Assembly: GCA_903885555.1 (NCBI GenBank)
Contig: CAISIV010000237.1
Span: 1 to 49,009, forward strand
Source of the DNA: an uncultured Hyphomicrobiales bacterium
Lineage (GTDB): Bacteria > Pseudomonadota > Alphaproteobacteria > Rhizobiales > Xanthobacteraceae
Length of the DNA stretch: 49,009 bases
Direction of reading: 5' to 3'
Within the stretch, counting starts at the first letter, position 1. The number at the start of each line of letters is the position of its first letter. A program made the translations under genes and the position numbers. Positions 7,887 to 17,427 of this stretch are shown here, in pieces. The notes beneath the pieces are model-generated. The model was not told the origin of the DNA. It made no database searches and worked only from the letters and a program-made list of their open reading frames with translations.

Positions 7887-8701
7887 GCCTCAGCGACACC
7901 GGCGTGAATTTTTCCATCCGTCGCGTTTCCGCGATGGTGCAGCGCTACTGGTATCTGCTGCGCTCGTCCTGGCCGCGCATCCTCGACCTGATCTACTGGC
8001 CGGCGGTGCAGATGCTGATGTGGGGCTTCCTGCAGCTCTACATCTCGCAGAACGCCGGCTACTTCGCCCAGGCCGGCGGCGTCTTCATCGGCGCCGTGCT
8101 GCTGTGGGACATACTTTTCCGCGGCCAGCTCGGCTTCTCGATTTCGTTTCTCGAAGAAATGTATGCGCGCAACCTCGGCAACCTGATGATGTCGCCGTTG
8201 CGGCCGCCGGAATTCCTCGCCGCGCTAATGATCATGAGCGTGGTGCGACTGTCGATCGGCATGATTCCGGTGTCGCTGCTGGCGATTGCCTTCTTCGGCT
8301 TCAATCTGTGGGCGATGGGCTTTGCGCTTGCCGCGTTTTTCGTGAATCTGATTTTGACGAGCTGGGCGATCGGTATCTTCGTCGCGGGGCTTTTGCTGCG
8401 CAACGGTCTCGGCGCCGAGAGCATGGCCTGGACCATCATGTTTCTGTTTCTGCCGCTGACCTGCGTCTACTACCCGGTCGGCGTGCTGCCGGAGTGGCTG
8501 CAATATGTCGCCTGGTGTCTACCGCCGACCTATGTGTTCGAGGGTATGCGCGCGCTGCTGATCGACCACGTTTTCCGGGCCGACCTGATGCTGGAGGCCT
8601 TCGCCTTCAACGTCGTGCTGTTCTGCGGTGCCTCGGTAGCCTTCCTCAAGCTGCTGGCCAGCGCGCGCGAGCAGGGCTCCCTCTTGCAGGGCGCTGACTA
8701 G
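7883..8701 (+). CDS. ABC-2 type exporter, membrane subunit
   Basis: Predicted 272 residues with six hydrophobic segments and the ABC-2 hallmark region near the end (TCVYYPVGVLPEWLQYVAW, then PPTYVFEGMRALL). It starts inside the stop of the ATPase gene (ATGA), so the two are translationally coupled and form one exporter. The N-terminal cytoplasmic helix with MVQRYWYLLRSSWPR precedes the first membrane span. The last codon is TAG at 8699-8701, followed by AT-rich DNA. The substrate is unknown. Confidence 0.86.
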   Translation: MSLSDTGVNFSIRRVSAMVQRYWYLLRSSWPRILDLIYWPAVQMLMWGFLQLYISQNAGYFAQAGGVFIGAVLLWDILFRGQLGFSISFLEEMYARNLGNLMMSPLRPPEFLAALMIMSVVRLSIGMIPVSLLAIAFFGFNLWAMGFALAAFFVNLILTSWAIGIFVAGLLLRNGLGAESMAWTIMFLFLPLTCVYYPVGVLPEWLQYVAWCLPPTYVFEGMRALLIDHVFRADLMLEAFAFNVVLFCGASVAFLKLLASAREQGSLLQGAD

Positions 8702-8842
8702 TACTTATCTACATGATATTATTGGATAAAAATCTAATAACCGTCTCTGTAAACCGGAACCCAACGACTTCCGGTTAAGTTGACCCTATGACAGAAACGC
8801 GACAGGCTGCTGCGGTGCAGCATAGGCCGGGGACATAAGCCG

Positions 8843-10196
8843 ATGCCGATTGGTGAATTCGACGGGGCAGCAAAGCTGCCCGGTGACAGTGCCGGCTTGC
8901 TCGCGACTCCGATGTACTGGCTCTACGAAATGGGCCACGCCGCGCTCGACCCGTCGCGCGCTTTCGCCGACGCCACAAAACTGTTCTTCAAGAACCCGGC
9001 CAATCCTTTCGCGCATACGCAATACGGCAAGTCCGTTGCCGCCGCGGCGGAATTGTTCGAGCGCGTGACGCGCCGCTACGGCAAGCCGGAATGGCACATC
9101 GACTCCACCATGGTCGGCGGCGAGCGCGTGCCGGTTCATATCAATTCCGTGTGGGAGCGGCCGTTCTGCCGCCTGCTGCATTTCGAGCGAGCCATGACCC
9201 ATGCGCCGCGCCGGCCGCAGCCGAAGCTGCTCATCGTTGCGCCGATGTCGGGCCACTATGCGACGCTGTTGCGCGGCACGGTCGAAGCCTTCCTGCCCAA
9301 CCACGACGTCTACATCACCGACTGGCGCAATGCGGGTCAGGTGCCGGTGTCGGAAGGCCGCTTCGACCTCGACGACTACATTGATTACGTGATTTCGATC
9401 TCGCACTTCCTCGGCGGCGATTGCCACATGATCGCGGTCTGTCAGCCCTCGGTGCCGGTGCTGGCCGCCGTTGCGTTGATGGAAGCCGACAAGGACCCTT
9501 ACGCACCGCACTCGATGACGCTGATGGGCGGTCCGATCGATACGCGCATCAATCCGAACGGCGTCAACAAGCTTGCCGAGAGCCGCGGTCTCGAGTGGTT
9601 CCGCTCGCACGTCATCACCAAGGTGCCGTTCCCCCAATCCTGGCGTCATGCGCGACGTCTATCCGGGCTTTCTTCAGCTTACGGGCTTCGTGTCGATGAA
9701 TCTCGACCGCCACCTCGAAGCGCATCGCGAGCTGTTCCGCAATCTCGTCAAAGGCGATGGCGACAGCGCAGCCAAGCACAAGGACTTCTACGACGAATAT
9801 CTCGCCGTGATGGATCTGTCCGCCGAATTCTATCTGCAGACCGTCGATACCGTCTTCATCCGCCATCTGCTGCCCAAGGGCGAGATGACGCATCGTGGCC
9901 GCGTGATCGACCCAAGCATGATCGAGGGCGTTGCGCTGCTGACGGTGGAAGGCGAGCACGACGATATTTCCGGCGTCGGCCAGACCGAGGCGACGCACAA
10001 GCTCTGCCCGAACATCCCGGCCAACATGAAGGTGCATTATCTGCAGCCTGGCGTCGGTCATTACGGCGTGTTTAACGGCTCGCGGTTCCGCTCCGAAATT
10101 GCGCCGCGTATCGCCGACTTCGTGCTGTCGAACAATGGCGGCAAAGGCGGCGGCACCAAGCGCACGCAGCCTAAGAAGACTGAAGCCGCGCATTAA
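8843..10196 (+). pseudogene. phaZ: Intracellular polyhydroxyalkanoate depolymerase, one-base frameshift
   Basis: Two overlapping frames make one PhaZ. Frame A starts with ATG 8843 and matches PhaZ through FRSHVITKVPFP. Frame B resumes with NPGVMRDVYPGFLQLTGF and runs to TAA 10194-10196. The switch is at a run of five C (9631-9635), and removing one C restores a continuous ~450-residue protein of normal length. The nucleophile is Cys200 in AVCQPSVP, as in intracellular PHB depolymerases, and a late His lies in GVGHYGVFNG. Known role: releases hydroxybutyrate from storage granules. Unrepaired, frame A continues to 10075 with unrelated sequence and loses the C-terminal His. The intact reading on both sides argues for a recent mutation or a sequencing error. 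Confidence 0.85.
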
Positions 10197-10256
10197 AATT
10201 CGCCAATAAAACTAAGGTTGTGGCAGACTGACGGCCGTTCTGATTCTGGGCTGCCG

Positions 10257-11030
10257 ATGTCGATCCCGTTCCGCGCACTTTTCTTCAAACGCACCAGCGA
10301 ACCGGTGACGATCGACGTCGTCCACGAAGACGAGATCTATCAGATCCGGCTGCGCGGACACCCGCGCGCGCGCCGTTATACGCTGCGCATTCATTCCACC
10401 ACCCGCGAGGTCGTGCTGTCGATGCCGCCGCGCGGCAGCGTCAAGCAGGCCACTGAATTCGCGCGCAAGCACGGCGCGTGGATTGCGGCGCGGCTGCAGA
10501 AACTGCCGAAGCCGGCACCCTTCAGCCACGGCACGATCATCCCATTGCGCGGCGTCGATCACCGCATCGAGCATCGCAGCGGCGTGCGCGGCACAGCATG
10601 GACCGAGATCAATGCGACGGGCGAGAACCTGCTGTGTGTCGCCGGCGCCGAGCCACACGTACCGCGCCGCGTGCGCGATTATCTCAAGCGCGAGGCCAAG
10701 GCGGATTTGGAAGTTGCGAGCAAGAAAGCCGCCGCTGCGCTCGATGTTACGGTGAAGCGCGTTGCGATCCGCGACCAGGCAAGCCGCTGGGGCTCGTGCT
10801 CGACCACCGGCGTGCTGTCGTATTCGTGGCGGCTGATCCTGGCGCCGAGCTACGTGCTTGAATACCTCGCAGCGCATGAAGTCGCGCATCTGGTCGAGAT
10901 GAACCATTCCCGCGCGTTCTGGCGGGTTGTTGCGCGCATCTGTCCCGACATGGACCGTGCCAAGACCTGGCTCGATACGCACGGAACCGCGTTGCATCGC
11001 TACGGCATGAAAGACAAGGCAGCGCGCTAG
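10257..11030 (+). CDS. YgjP/WLM-type metal-dependent peptidase
   Basis: Predicted 257 residues. The C-terminal domain carries RWGSCS (177-182), HEVAH (207-211) and a third ligand His217 in NHSRAFW, the zincin signature of the YgjP-like (DUF45) family related to SprT and WLM proteases. The N-terminal ~100 residues hold the usual beta-rich segment (RLRGHPRARRYTLRIH). It has no signal peptide, so it is cytoplasmic. ATG at 10257 is preferred because it matches homologue starts; a 13-residue upstream extension starts at TTG/GTG codons in poor context. Substrates are not known. It stands alone between phaZ and the exporter gene. Confidence 0.85.
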   Translation: MSIPFRALFFKRTSEPVTIDVVHEDEIYQIRLRGHPRARRYTLRIHSTTREVVLSMPPRGSVKQATEFARKHGAWIAARLQKLPKPAPFSHGTIIPLRGVDHRIEHRSGVRGTAWTEINATGENLLCVAGAEPHVPRRVRDYLKREAKADLEVASKKAAAALDVTVKRVAIRDQASRWGSCSTTGVLSYSWRLILAPSYVLEYLAAHEVAHLVEMNHSRAFWRVVARICPDMDRAKTWLDTHGTALHRYGMKDKAAR

Positions 11031-11104
11031 CATCTGTTGCAGCCATGATGTAGTCAGACGCTATGGCCGGATGTTTACCGGCCATCACTGTTTTTGGATT
11101 TGTC

Positions 11105-12304
11105 ATGCTTCGCGCCGGTTCTTTCGCGCTCACAATATTGCTGGCAGCGCTCAGCGCGGTCGGTCCGCTCACCACCGACATGTATCTGCCGTCGCTGCCG
11201 GACATCGCGCGGCAGCTCGGCGCGTCGACCGCGCAGGTGCAGTTGACGTTGTCAGCCTATCTGATCGGCTTTGCTGTCGGACAGATATTCCACGGGCCGA
11301 TCTCCGATCGTCACGGCCGCAAGCCGGTGCTGATCGCGGCGCTCTTATTGTATTGCCTGGCGAGTCTGGCCTGCGCGCTCTCGACATCGGTCGAGATGCT
11401 GATCGTCGCGCGCTTTGTGCAGGGCGTCGGCGGTTCCGGCGGCATCGTTCTGGCGCGCGCCGTGGTGCGCGACATGTACACCGGGGCACAAGCCGGCCGC
11501 CAATTGTCGGTGATCGGTTCGGTGATGGCGCTGGCGCCGGTGCTGGCGCCGGTGGCCGGCGGCATCTTGCAGACCGCCTTTGGCTGGCGCTCCATTTTCG
11601 TCACGCTGGTGATTGCCGGCATGGTCGGCGTGACGGTGGTGTGGCTGACGTTGCAGGAAACCCTGCGCGAACGCGCCGCCGACCGCGTCTCGCCACGCAG
11701 CATGTTCAAGGCCTACCATCATGTAGCGCGTCATCCGGCCTATCTCGTCTATCTCGCGCTCGCGACCACCAGCTATGCCGGACTATTTGCCTGGATTTCC
11801 GGCGCCTCTTTCGTGCTGCAGAATCTTTACGGTCTGACACCGTTCAACTTCGGCGTGGCCTTCGCGTTGGGTTCGGTCGGCTACATGGCGGGCGCGACGA
11901 TTTCGGCGCGCATCGTGATGCGGCTCGGCATCGACGGCACGCTCGGCGTTGGCGCGGCGACGCTGGCAGTCGGTGGGCTCGGCATGGTGGTGACGGTGGC
12001 GATGGGCCTGGTCTCGGCCTGGTCACTGGTACTGCCGGTGTCGATCTATCTCGCCGGTCTCGGCATGGTGCTGCCGCAGTCGATTGCCGGGGCCATGACG
12101 CCGTTTCCGGATCGCGCCGGCGCCGCTTCGTCATTGCTGGGCTTTGTCCAGCAAAGCGCGGCGGCGATATGCGGCGCACTGGTCGGATGGTTGCTGGGTG
12201 CAAATGCCTGGCCGTTGGCAATAGCGGTGGCGGGCATGGGGTGCGCGACGTTGGCGATCTGGCTGGCGACGCGGCGCGTTCGCGCCAGCGTTCACAAGGT
12301 TTAG
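11105..12304 (+). CDS. Bcr/CflA family MFS drug-resistance transporter
   Basis: Predicted 399 residues and 12 membrane segments. The opening helix with GPLTTDMYLPSLP is the Bcr/CflA hallmark, and motif A appears as GPISDRHGRKPVL between helices 2 and 3. Motif C-like GSVMALAPVLAPVAGG in helix 5 marks a drug:H+ antiporter. It is an inner-membrane exporter of drugs or metabolites such as sulfonamides, bicyclomycin or cysteine; the real substrate is unknown. ATG at 11105 gives the usual N-terminus; an in-frame ATG at 11063 would add 14 residues. It is convergent with the PBP1A gene, with 11 bases between stops. Confidence 0.88.
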   Translation: MLRAGSFALTILLAALSAVGPLTTDMYLPSLPDIARQLGASTAQVQLTLSAYLIGFAVGQIFHGPISDRHGRKPVLIAALLLYCLASLACALSTSVEMLIVARFVQGVGGSGGIVLARAVVRDMYTGAQAGRQLSVIGSVMALAPVLAPVAGGILQTAFGWRSIFVTLVIAGMVGVTVVWLTLQETLRERAADRVSPRSMFKAYHHVARHPAYLVYLALATTSYAGLFAWISGASFVLQNLYGLTPFNFGVAFALGSVGYMAGATISARIVMRLGIDGTLGVGAATLAVGGLGMVVTVAMGLVSAWSLVLPVSIYLAGLGMVLPQSIAGAMTPFPDRAGAASSLLGFVQQSAAAICGALVGWLLGANAWPLAIAVAGMGCATLAIWLATRRVRASVHKV

Positions 12305-12315
12305 CCGCGCAAAAC

Positions 12316-14469
12316 TTACCCGCGTTTGCCGAACAGATTGTTGATCAGCCAGCCATCGAGGCCGCCGTCACCTGTGGTCGAGCGCGCAGGCGGTTGACCG
12401 ACGCTCGCCGGCGGCAAGGGCATCGCGTCATTCGGTGTGAGCGTATTTTGCGACTGCGGTTGTTGCTGCGAGCGCGAGCCGCCGAACAAATCGGAGAACA
12501 CGCCGCCGCTCGCCGGGCCCGGCAGCGCTGCGACCGGCACGCCCTGATGGGCGTCGCGCATGAAGCGGCTCCAAATCTCGACCGGCAGGCCGCCGCCGGT
12601 GACTTTCTTGGTCGGCGAATTATCGTCATTGCCGACCCACACGCCGGTGACGAGATGCCCAGTGTAGCCGAGGAACCAGGCGTCGCGGAAATCCTGCGAC
12701 GTGCCGGTCTTGCCGGCGGCCGGCCAGCCGGGCAGCGCCGCCTTGTGCGCGGTGCCCATGGTCAGCGTTTCCTGCATCATCTGGTTCATCATCGCGATGT
12801 AGCGCTGTTCGATAATGCGTCCGAGCTGTTGTTCGGTGCGCGAGTAGAGCACTTTGCCGTTTGAGGCGACGACACGCTCGATCACGTGCGGTTGTACGGC
12901 ATAGCCGCCATTGGCGAAGGGCGCGTAGGCGCCAACCAGCTCCAGCATCGACACTTCAGAGGTGCCGAGCGCGATCGAGGCATTAGGTTCGAGCTTGGAC
13001 GCGATGCCGAGCCGATGCGCGGTGCGGATCACCGCCATCGGCGTGAATTCCATTGTGAGGCGCACCGACACGGTGTTGAGCGACAGCGCCAGACCCTTGG
13101 TCAGCGTCACTGGTCCGAAATACTCGTGGGTGTAGTTCTCGGGCTGCCAGCCCTTGATGTTGATCGGCTTGTCTTCGCGGATCGTGTTCGGCGTCAGGCC
13201 GTGTTCGATCGCGGTGAGATAGACGAAGGTCTTGAAGGCGGAGCCCGGCTGGCGCTTGGCGGCAACGGCGCGGTTGAACTGGCTTTCGGCGTAGTTGCGG
13301 CCGCCGATCATGGCGCGCACCGCACCGTCCGGCGTCATCGCCACCAGTGCGCCTTGCGACACGTTGCCTTTGTCGCCCTTGGCGGCGAGTTCTTCGGTGA
13401 GCGCCTTTTCGCCGCTCGCCTGAAGCGATGAATCGATCGAGGTCTGCACCACGACGTCGTCTTCAATATGGCCCACGACGTCGTTCAGCACATCGACGAC
13501 CCAGTCGGCGACGTAGTTCACCGCGCCATTGCCGGCCTGCGCGACGATGCGTGGCGGTTTGGTCAACGCGACCTTTTCGTTCGACGGCGTGATGAAGCCG
13601 AGCTCGGCCATTGCGGCGATGACGATCTTGGCGCGCTTCTCGGCGGCGTCGAAGTTGCGGTTGGGCGCCAGTCGCGTCGGTGATTTGACGAGGCCGGCGA
13701 TCATCGCCGCTTCGGCGACGTTCATCTGCTTGGCGGGTTTGCCGAAGTAGCGCAGCGAAGCCTGCTCGATGCCGTAGGCGCCGGAGCCGAAGTAGACGCG
13801 GTTGAGGTACAGCTCGAGAATCTGCGTCTTGGTGAATTTGCGTTCCAGCCAGACCGCCAGCAGCACTTCCTGCAGCTTGCGGGTGACCGTGCGTTCTTGA
13901 GTCAAAAAGAGATTTTTCGCCAATTGCTGTGTGAGGGTGGAGCCGCCCTGGGCCACACCGCGGTGCAAAACGTTGGCGATCAAGGCGCGGCCGATACCCA
14001 AAGGATCGACGCCGTAATGCTCGTAGAAGCGCCGATCCTCGATGGCGACGAAGGCCCGAGGAACGTATGGCGGCAGGTCCTTCAGCGAGATGACTTCGCC
14101 GGCGAGATCGCCGCGGCGCGCCAACTGCTTGCCGTTGATGTCGTTGATCTGGATCGAGGGCGGACGCTTGGGGATTTCCAGCGACTGGATCGGCGGCAGA
14201 TGCGCGCCGACATAGGCGACGACGCCGGCGACGCCGATGACGAGCCACAGGCAGGCGACCAGGCTCCAATAAGTGAGGCGCACCAGCAAAGGCCGGCGCT
14301 TGCCGGCTCCGCCGCCACGCGCGGATTTCTTTTTCTTTTTGCGGCGCGGTTTGGGAGCGGGACGGTCCGGTTCGGGCGCGCTGCGCTCGGCGGCGCTCAC
14401 GCGCAAGTCGGGGCTTGAGTCGAACACCGGCTCGCGGCGCCCCCCTGATTTTCCCCGACCCGACGCCAT
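12316..14469 (-). CDS. mrcA: Bifunctional penicillin-binding protein 1A
   Basis: Predicted 717 residues. A basic, Pro-rich cytoplasmic tail (including KPRRKKKKK) precedes one membrane anchor at about 63-88. The GT51 glycosyltransferase domain has catalytic Glu144 in EDRRFYEHYG and QGGSTLTQQLAKNLF. The transpeptidase domain has Ser410-x-x-Lys413 (GSAFK), Ser463-Leu-Asn and KTGTS at 587-591. It polymerises and cross-links peptidoglycan in the periplasm. The C-terminal ~70 residues are Gln/Pro-rich and low complexity. I chose ATG 14467-14469; the TTG two codons upstream is less likely. Confidence 0.93.
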   Translation of the reverse strand: MASGRGKSGGRREPVFDSSPDLRVSAAERSAPEPDRPAPKPRRKKKKKSARGGGAGKRRPLLVRLTYWSLVACLWLVIGVAGVVAYVGAHLPPIQSLEIPKRPPSIQINDINGKQLARRGDLAGEVISLKDLPPYVPRAFVAIEDRRFYEHYGVDPLGIGRALIANVLHRGVAQGGSTLTQQLAKNLFLTQERTVTRKLQEVLLAVWLERKFTKTQILELYLNRVYFGSGAYGIEQASLRYFGKPAKQMNVAEAAMIAGLVKSPTRLAPNRNFDAAEKRAKIVIAAMAELGFITPSNEKVALTKPPRIVAQAGNGAVNYVADWVVDVLNDVVGHIEDDVVVQTSIDSSLQASGEKALTEELAAKGDKGNVSQGALVAMTPDGAVRAMIGGRNYAESQFNRAVAAKRQPGSAFKTFVYLTAIEHGLTPNTIREDKPINIKGWQPENYTHEYFGPVTLTKGLALSLNTVSVRLTMEFTPMAVIRTAHRLGIASKLEPNASIALGTSEVSMLELVGAYAPFANGGYAVQPHVIERVVASNGKVLYSRTEQQLGRIIEQRYIAMMNQMMQETLTMGTAHKAALPGWPAAGKTGTSQDFRDAWFLGYTGHLVTGVWVGNDDNSPTKKVTGGGLPVEIWSRFMRDAHQGVPVAALPGPASGGVFSDLFGGSRSQQQPQSQNTLTPNDAMPLPPASVGQPPARSTTGDGGLDGWLINNLFGKRG

Positions 14470-14595
14470 AGGCAATTCGCTTGCGCGACCCGTTACTCAG
14501 CCGGCGGCAGCACGCGCACGCCGGTCCCCGCATGCACGCTAGGGGTCCCGGTTTAAGGGGTCGTTAAGCCCGGATTACCTCGCAAATACGGGTGT

Positions 14596-15660
14596 TTACG
14601 GCGCCGGTTTGGCGGGCTCTTCGGCCACGCCGGCGTGAATCGCCAAAAGGCGCTTGACCAGGTCCGGCTTGCGAGCGCGGGCAAAGCCGCACTCCGTCGC
14701 CACGCCGAAGCTGGGTACATATTTGCGCGCCAGTTCGATGCGTTTGGCGGCGCCTTCGACGCCGTCGGCGGCGTGGATGAGGCCGAGATAAATCTCGGTG
14801 CCCGGCGCCAGTTTGAAGTCGCGCATCGGCGCAAAGAAGTCGTCGGTCGCGCGCGGCAGCGGCACCGGCAGGTGGATATAGGCGATAGGGTGCTTCACCG
14901 CGCCGGCAATCGCATTGGCGATATCGACGATGTGGCGCGCCGTCACCGGATCGAAGAAATGCTTGCCGCCGAAATCGCCGTAGCAGAGATGAAAGCCCAG
15001 TTCGACATCGTCCGGCAGCGTTGCGCAGATGCGCGTGAAGCGCGAGGTGATGTCGGCCTTCGACGCATTGACCAGCGGGAACTGATCCTGCGGCTGGCCG
15101 TCCCACACGATCATGTCGTGGCAGACGTCCCACTGGATGCACAGATCGGCATGCGGGATATGGCGGCAGATGGCGTCGACTTCGCGCACCATCGCCGCCT
15201 CGTAAGCCGGCTCGATCGCGGCGACATCGCGCGCGGTGCAGAAGGCGTAGATCACGCTCATCGGTGTCGGCAGGCAAACCTGGAAGCGGGTACCGGCGGC
15301 GATATCGCCGCGCTCACGTGCCGTGACGAAGTCGAGATAGGACGCGCGTGCTTCCCGCGCGTAACCGAGTTCGCCGAAGCGAACATCGCTCGCCGCGACG
15401 CCTTCGGCAAGGCATAGCAGCGGAAAGCCGGATGTCTTGCGCAGCGCGCCGCTCGGATCGGGCCGCAGGAAAGGGCTCGACCGCAAAAGCGGATACTGGA
15501 AGCTCACCCACAGGCGGCGCGGACCGGGCTCGCCATCGGGAATGCGTTTGAGACGGCGGCCGAGCATCGGGCCGACCGTGCTGAACACGTCCTCGACGCC
15601 GTCGAGTCCGATGCTGCCGACGAGGTGGACGCAATCGGGTGCGGGTGTTGTCATTCCCAT
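14596..15660 (-). CDS. Stand-alone MetE-like (UROD/MetE fold) zinc protein
   Basis: Predicted 354 residues. ATG at 15658-15660 has AGGGAG just upstream. The fold resembles the C-terminal catalytic half of cobalamin-independent methionine synthase. His224-x-Cys226 in GFHLCYGDF and Cys324 in ATECGFARAR match two zinc-ligand sites of MetE. The Glu ligand is not clearly placed; Glu289 or His263 could serve. The N-terminal MetE half is absent. Such short proteins are often annotated as methionine synthase-like, but many lie beside aromatic or alkyl-transfer genes and may move methyl groups from other donors. Divergent from the FAD hydroxylase across 168 bases. Fold likely; reaction unknown. Confidence 0.7.
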   Translation of the reverse strand: MGMTTPAPDCVHLVGSIGLDGVEDVFSTVGPMLGRRLKRIPDGEPGPRRLWVSFQYPLLRSSPFLRPDPSGALRKTSGFPLLCLAEGVAASDVRFGELGYAREARASYLDFVTARERGDIAAGTRFQVCLPTPMSVIYAFCTARDVAAIEPAYEAAMVREVDAICRHIPHADLCIQWDVCHDMIVWDGQPQDQFPLVNASKADITSRFTRICATLPDDVELGFHLCYGDFGGKHFFDPVTARHIVDIANAIAGAVKHPIAYIHLPVPLPRATDDFFAPMRDFKLAPGTEIYLGLIHAADGVEGAAKRIELARKYVPSFGVATECGFARARKPDLVKRLLAIHAGVAEEPAKPAP

Positions 15661-15828
15661 CTCTCCCTGTAGATTTTTCTTTGGAGTATTCCATAGCGCG
15701 CGGGGACTGGCGACGCTGCGGCAGCAGCCTGTGATGGATTTTCGCCCCGCGATGCGGTACGCCCGCGTCCTATGCGGCGCGTCGCAAAATGGTAGGTTCG
15801 CCGCCCATGGACAGGTCGGATTAGCTCA

Positions 15829-17427
15829 TTGGACACTCAAGTCATCATCGTCGGTGCCGGACCGGTTGGCCTGACGCTCGCCATCGATCTCGGCCGCCAG
15901 GGCATCCGCTGCATCCTGCTGGAGCAGAAGCCGGCGCCGCAGTTTTTGCCGAAGATGGAGCGGTGCAATGCCCGCACCATGGAAATCTACCGGCGCATGG
16001 GGCTCGCGCAGAAAATCCGCGACGCCGGTTTTCCGCGCGACGTGCCGATGGACGTTTTCATCGTCACCACGCTCACCGAGCCGCCGTTGCTGCAGCTAAC
16101 GTATCCGTCGGTGGCGCAGGCGCAAGCCGAGATCGCTGCGCGCAATGACGGCACGCTACCGCTCGAGCCCTATCAGCTGATTTCGCAATACACGCTGGAG
16201 CCGCTGCTCAAGTCGGTGGCTGACGGCATGCCGGCGATCGACGTGCGTTACGGCTGCGAGTTCATGAGCGCCGAGCAGGACGCCGGCGGCGTGCGCGCGC
16301 GCGTCAAGCGCGGCAGTGCCATCGACGAAATCAGCGCGGACTATCTGGTCGGCTGCGATGGCGGCTCCAGCCTCGTTCGCCGCCAGCTCGGTATCAAGTT
16401 GCAGGGCGACGCCAACCTGCAGCAGTTCCGTCAGGCGCTTTACAAATGCGACGACCTGTTCGACCGCATTCCGATCGGCAAGGGGCGGCATTATCACGTC
16501 GCTGACGGCCAGGCGACGTTCCTGATCGTGCAGGATTCCACCAAACACTTCACGCTGCATTCGGTCGTCGACACCGACGCCGATATGGCGACGATGTTCG
16601 AGAAGATCGTCGCCATGCCGGTGCAGTACGAAATGCTGTCGGTCGGGCAATGGCGGCAGAACCTGCTGCTGGCCGACAAATACAGCGACGGCCGCATATT
16701 CCTTGCCGGGGATGCCGTACATCTCGTGATTCCCACAGGCGGCCTCGGCATGAACAGTGGCGTCGGCGATGCCTACGATCTGTCGTGGAAGCTGGCCGCG
16801 ACGCTGCAGGGCTGGGGCGGACCGAAGTTATTGGAAAGCTATGAAATCGAGCGCCGCCAGATCGGCGGCCGCAACGTCGAAGCGTCACGGCAGGCCTCGC
16901 GCGGCCGCCGCGCCTGGCGCGCGATGTACAAGCCCAACATTCGCGACAACACGCCGGAAGGCGCAGAGACCCGCGCCGAACTCACCCGCGTCGCCAATGT
17001 CGAGCAGCGCAAGAGCAACGAGATGATCGGCGCCGAACTCGGCTACCGTTATGTCGGCTCGCCCGTGATCGCGCAGGAAGAGGGCGACGGCCCGCCGCAC
17101 GAGTTCATGACCTATGTGCCGACCACCTGGCCCGGCGTGCGCCTGCCGCATGTCTGGCTCGAAGACGGCACCGCGCTGCACGACAAGATCGGCGACGGCT
17201 ATACGCTGCTTCGCTTTGGCGGCAGCGCGGCGAACTCGGCGCCGCTGGCGCGGGCCTTTGCTGGCTACGGCGTGCGCTTCACGGCGCTCGATATCGCCGA
17301 CGCGTTACCGCGCGAAATTTACGGCTGCGATCTGCTGCTGGTGCGACCCGACTTACATGTGGTGTGGCGCGGCAACAGCCTGCCGGGCGAAGCCGACAAA
17401 CTGGCCGCGCTCGTAACCGGGCACTAG
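15829..17427 (+). CDS. FAD-dependent aromatic hydroxylase (PheA/TfdB/MhpA family)
   Basis: Predicted 532 residues. The dinucleotide motif GAGPVG (9-14) with Glu32 binds FAD. DYLVGCDGGSSLVR is the DG motif for FAD and NADPH, and LAGDAVHLVIPTGGLGMNSG (around 292-312) is the GD motif. A C-terminal thioredoxin-like extension is present, as in phenol and 3-hydroxyphenylpropionate hydroxylases. It should insert one oxygen atom into an aromatic ring using NAD(P)H and O2. The only sensible start is TTG at 15829, since no in-frame ATG lies upstream and the dinucleotide fold begins at once. Its stop overlaps the stop of the convergent amidohydrolase in the palindrome CTAG. The substrate is unknown. Confidence 0.85.
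   Translation: MDTQVIIVGAGPVGLTLAIDLGRQGIRCILLEQKPAPQFLPKMERCNARTMEIYRRMGLAQKIRDAGFPRDVPMDVFIVTTLTEPPLLQLTYPSVAQAQAEIAARNDGTLPLEPYQLISQYTLEPLLKSVADGMPAIDVRYGCEFMSAEQDAGGVRARVKRGSAIDEISADYLVGCDGGSSLVRRQLGIKLQGDANLQQFRQALYKCDDLFDRIPIGKGRHYHVADGQATFLIVQDSTKHFTLHSVVDTDADMATMFEKIVAMPVQYEMLSVGQWRQNLLLADKYSDGRIFLAGDAVHLVIPTGGLGMNSGVGDAYDLSWKLAATLQGWGGPKLLESYEIERRQIGGRNVEASRQASRGRRAWRAMYKPNIRDNTPEGAETRAELTRVANVEQRKSNEMIGAELGYRYVGSPVIAQEEGDGPPHEFMTYVPTTWPGVRLPHVWLEDGTALHDKIGDGYTLLRFGGSAANSAPLARAFAGYGVRFTALDIADALPREIYGCDLLLVRPDLHVVWRGNSLPGEADKLAALVTGH

Noticed and set aside
9625-9645. Programmed ribosomal frameshift in phaZ
   Set aside because: The C run is short, there is no clear downstream stimulator, and the family is not known to use recoding; mutation or consensus error is simpler.
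11071-12864. A 597-codon plus-strand open frame
   Set aside because: It overlaps the Bcr/CflA exporter in another frame and then the end of PBP1A antisense; it shows no protein-like pattern.
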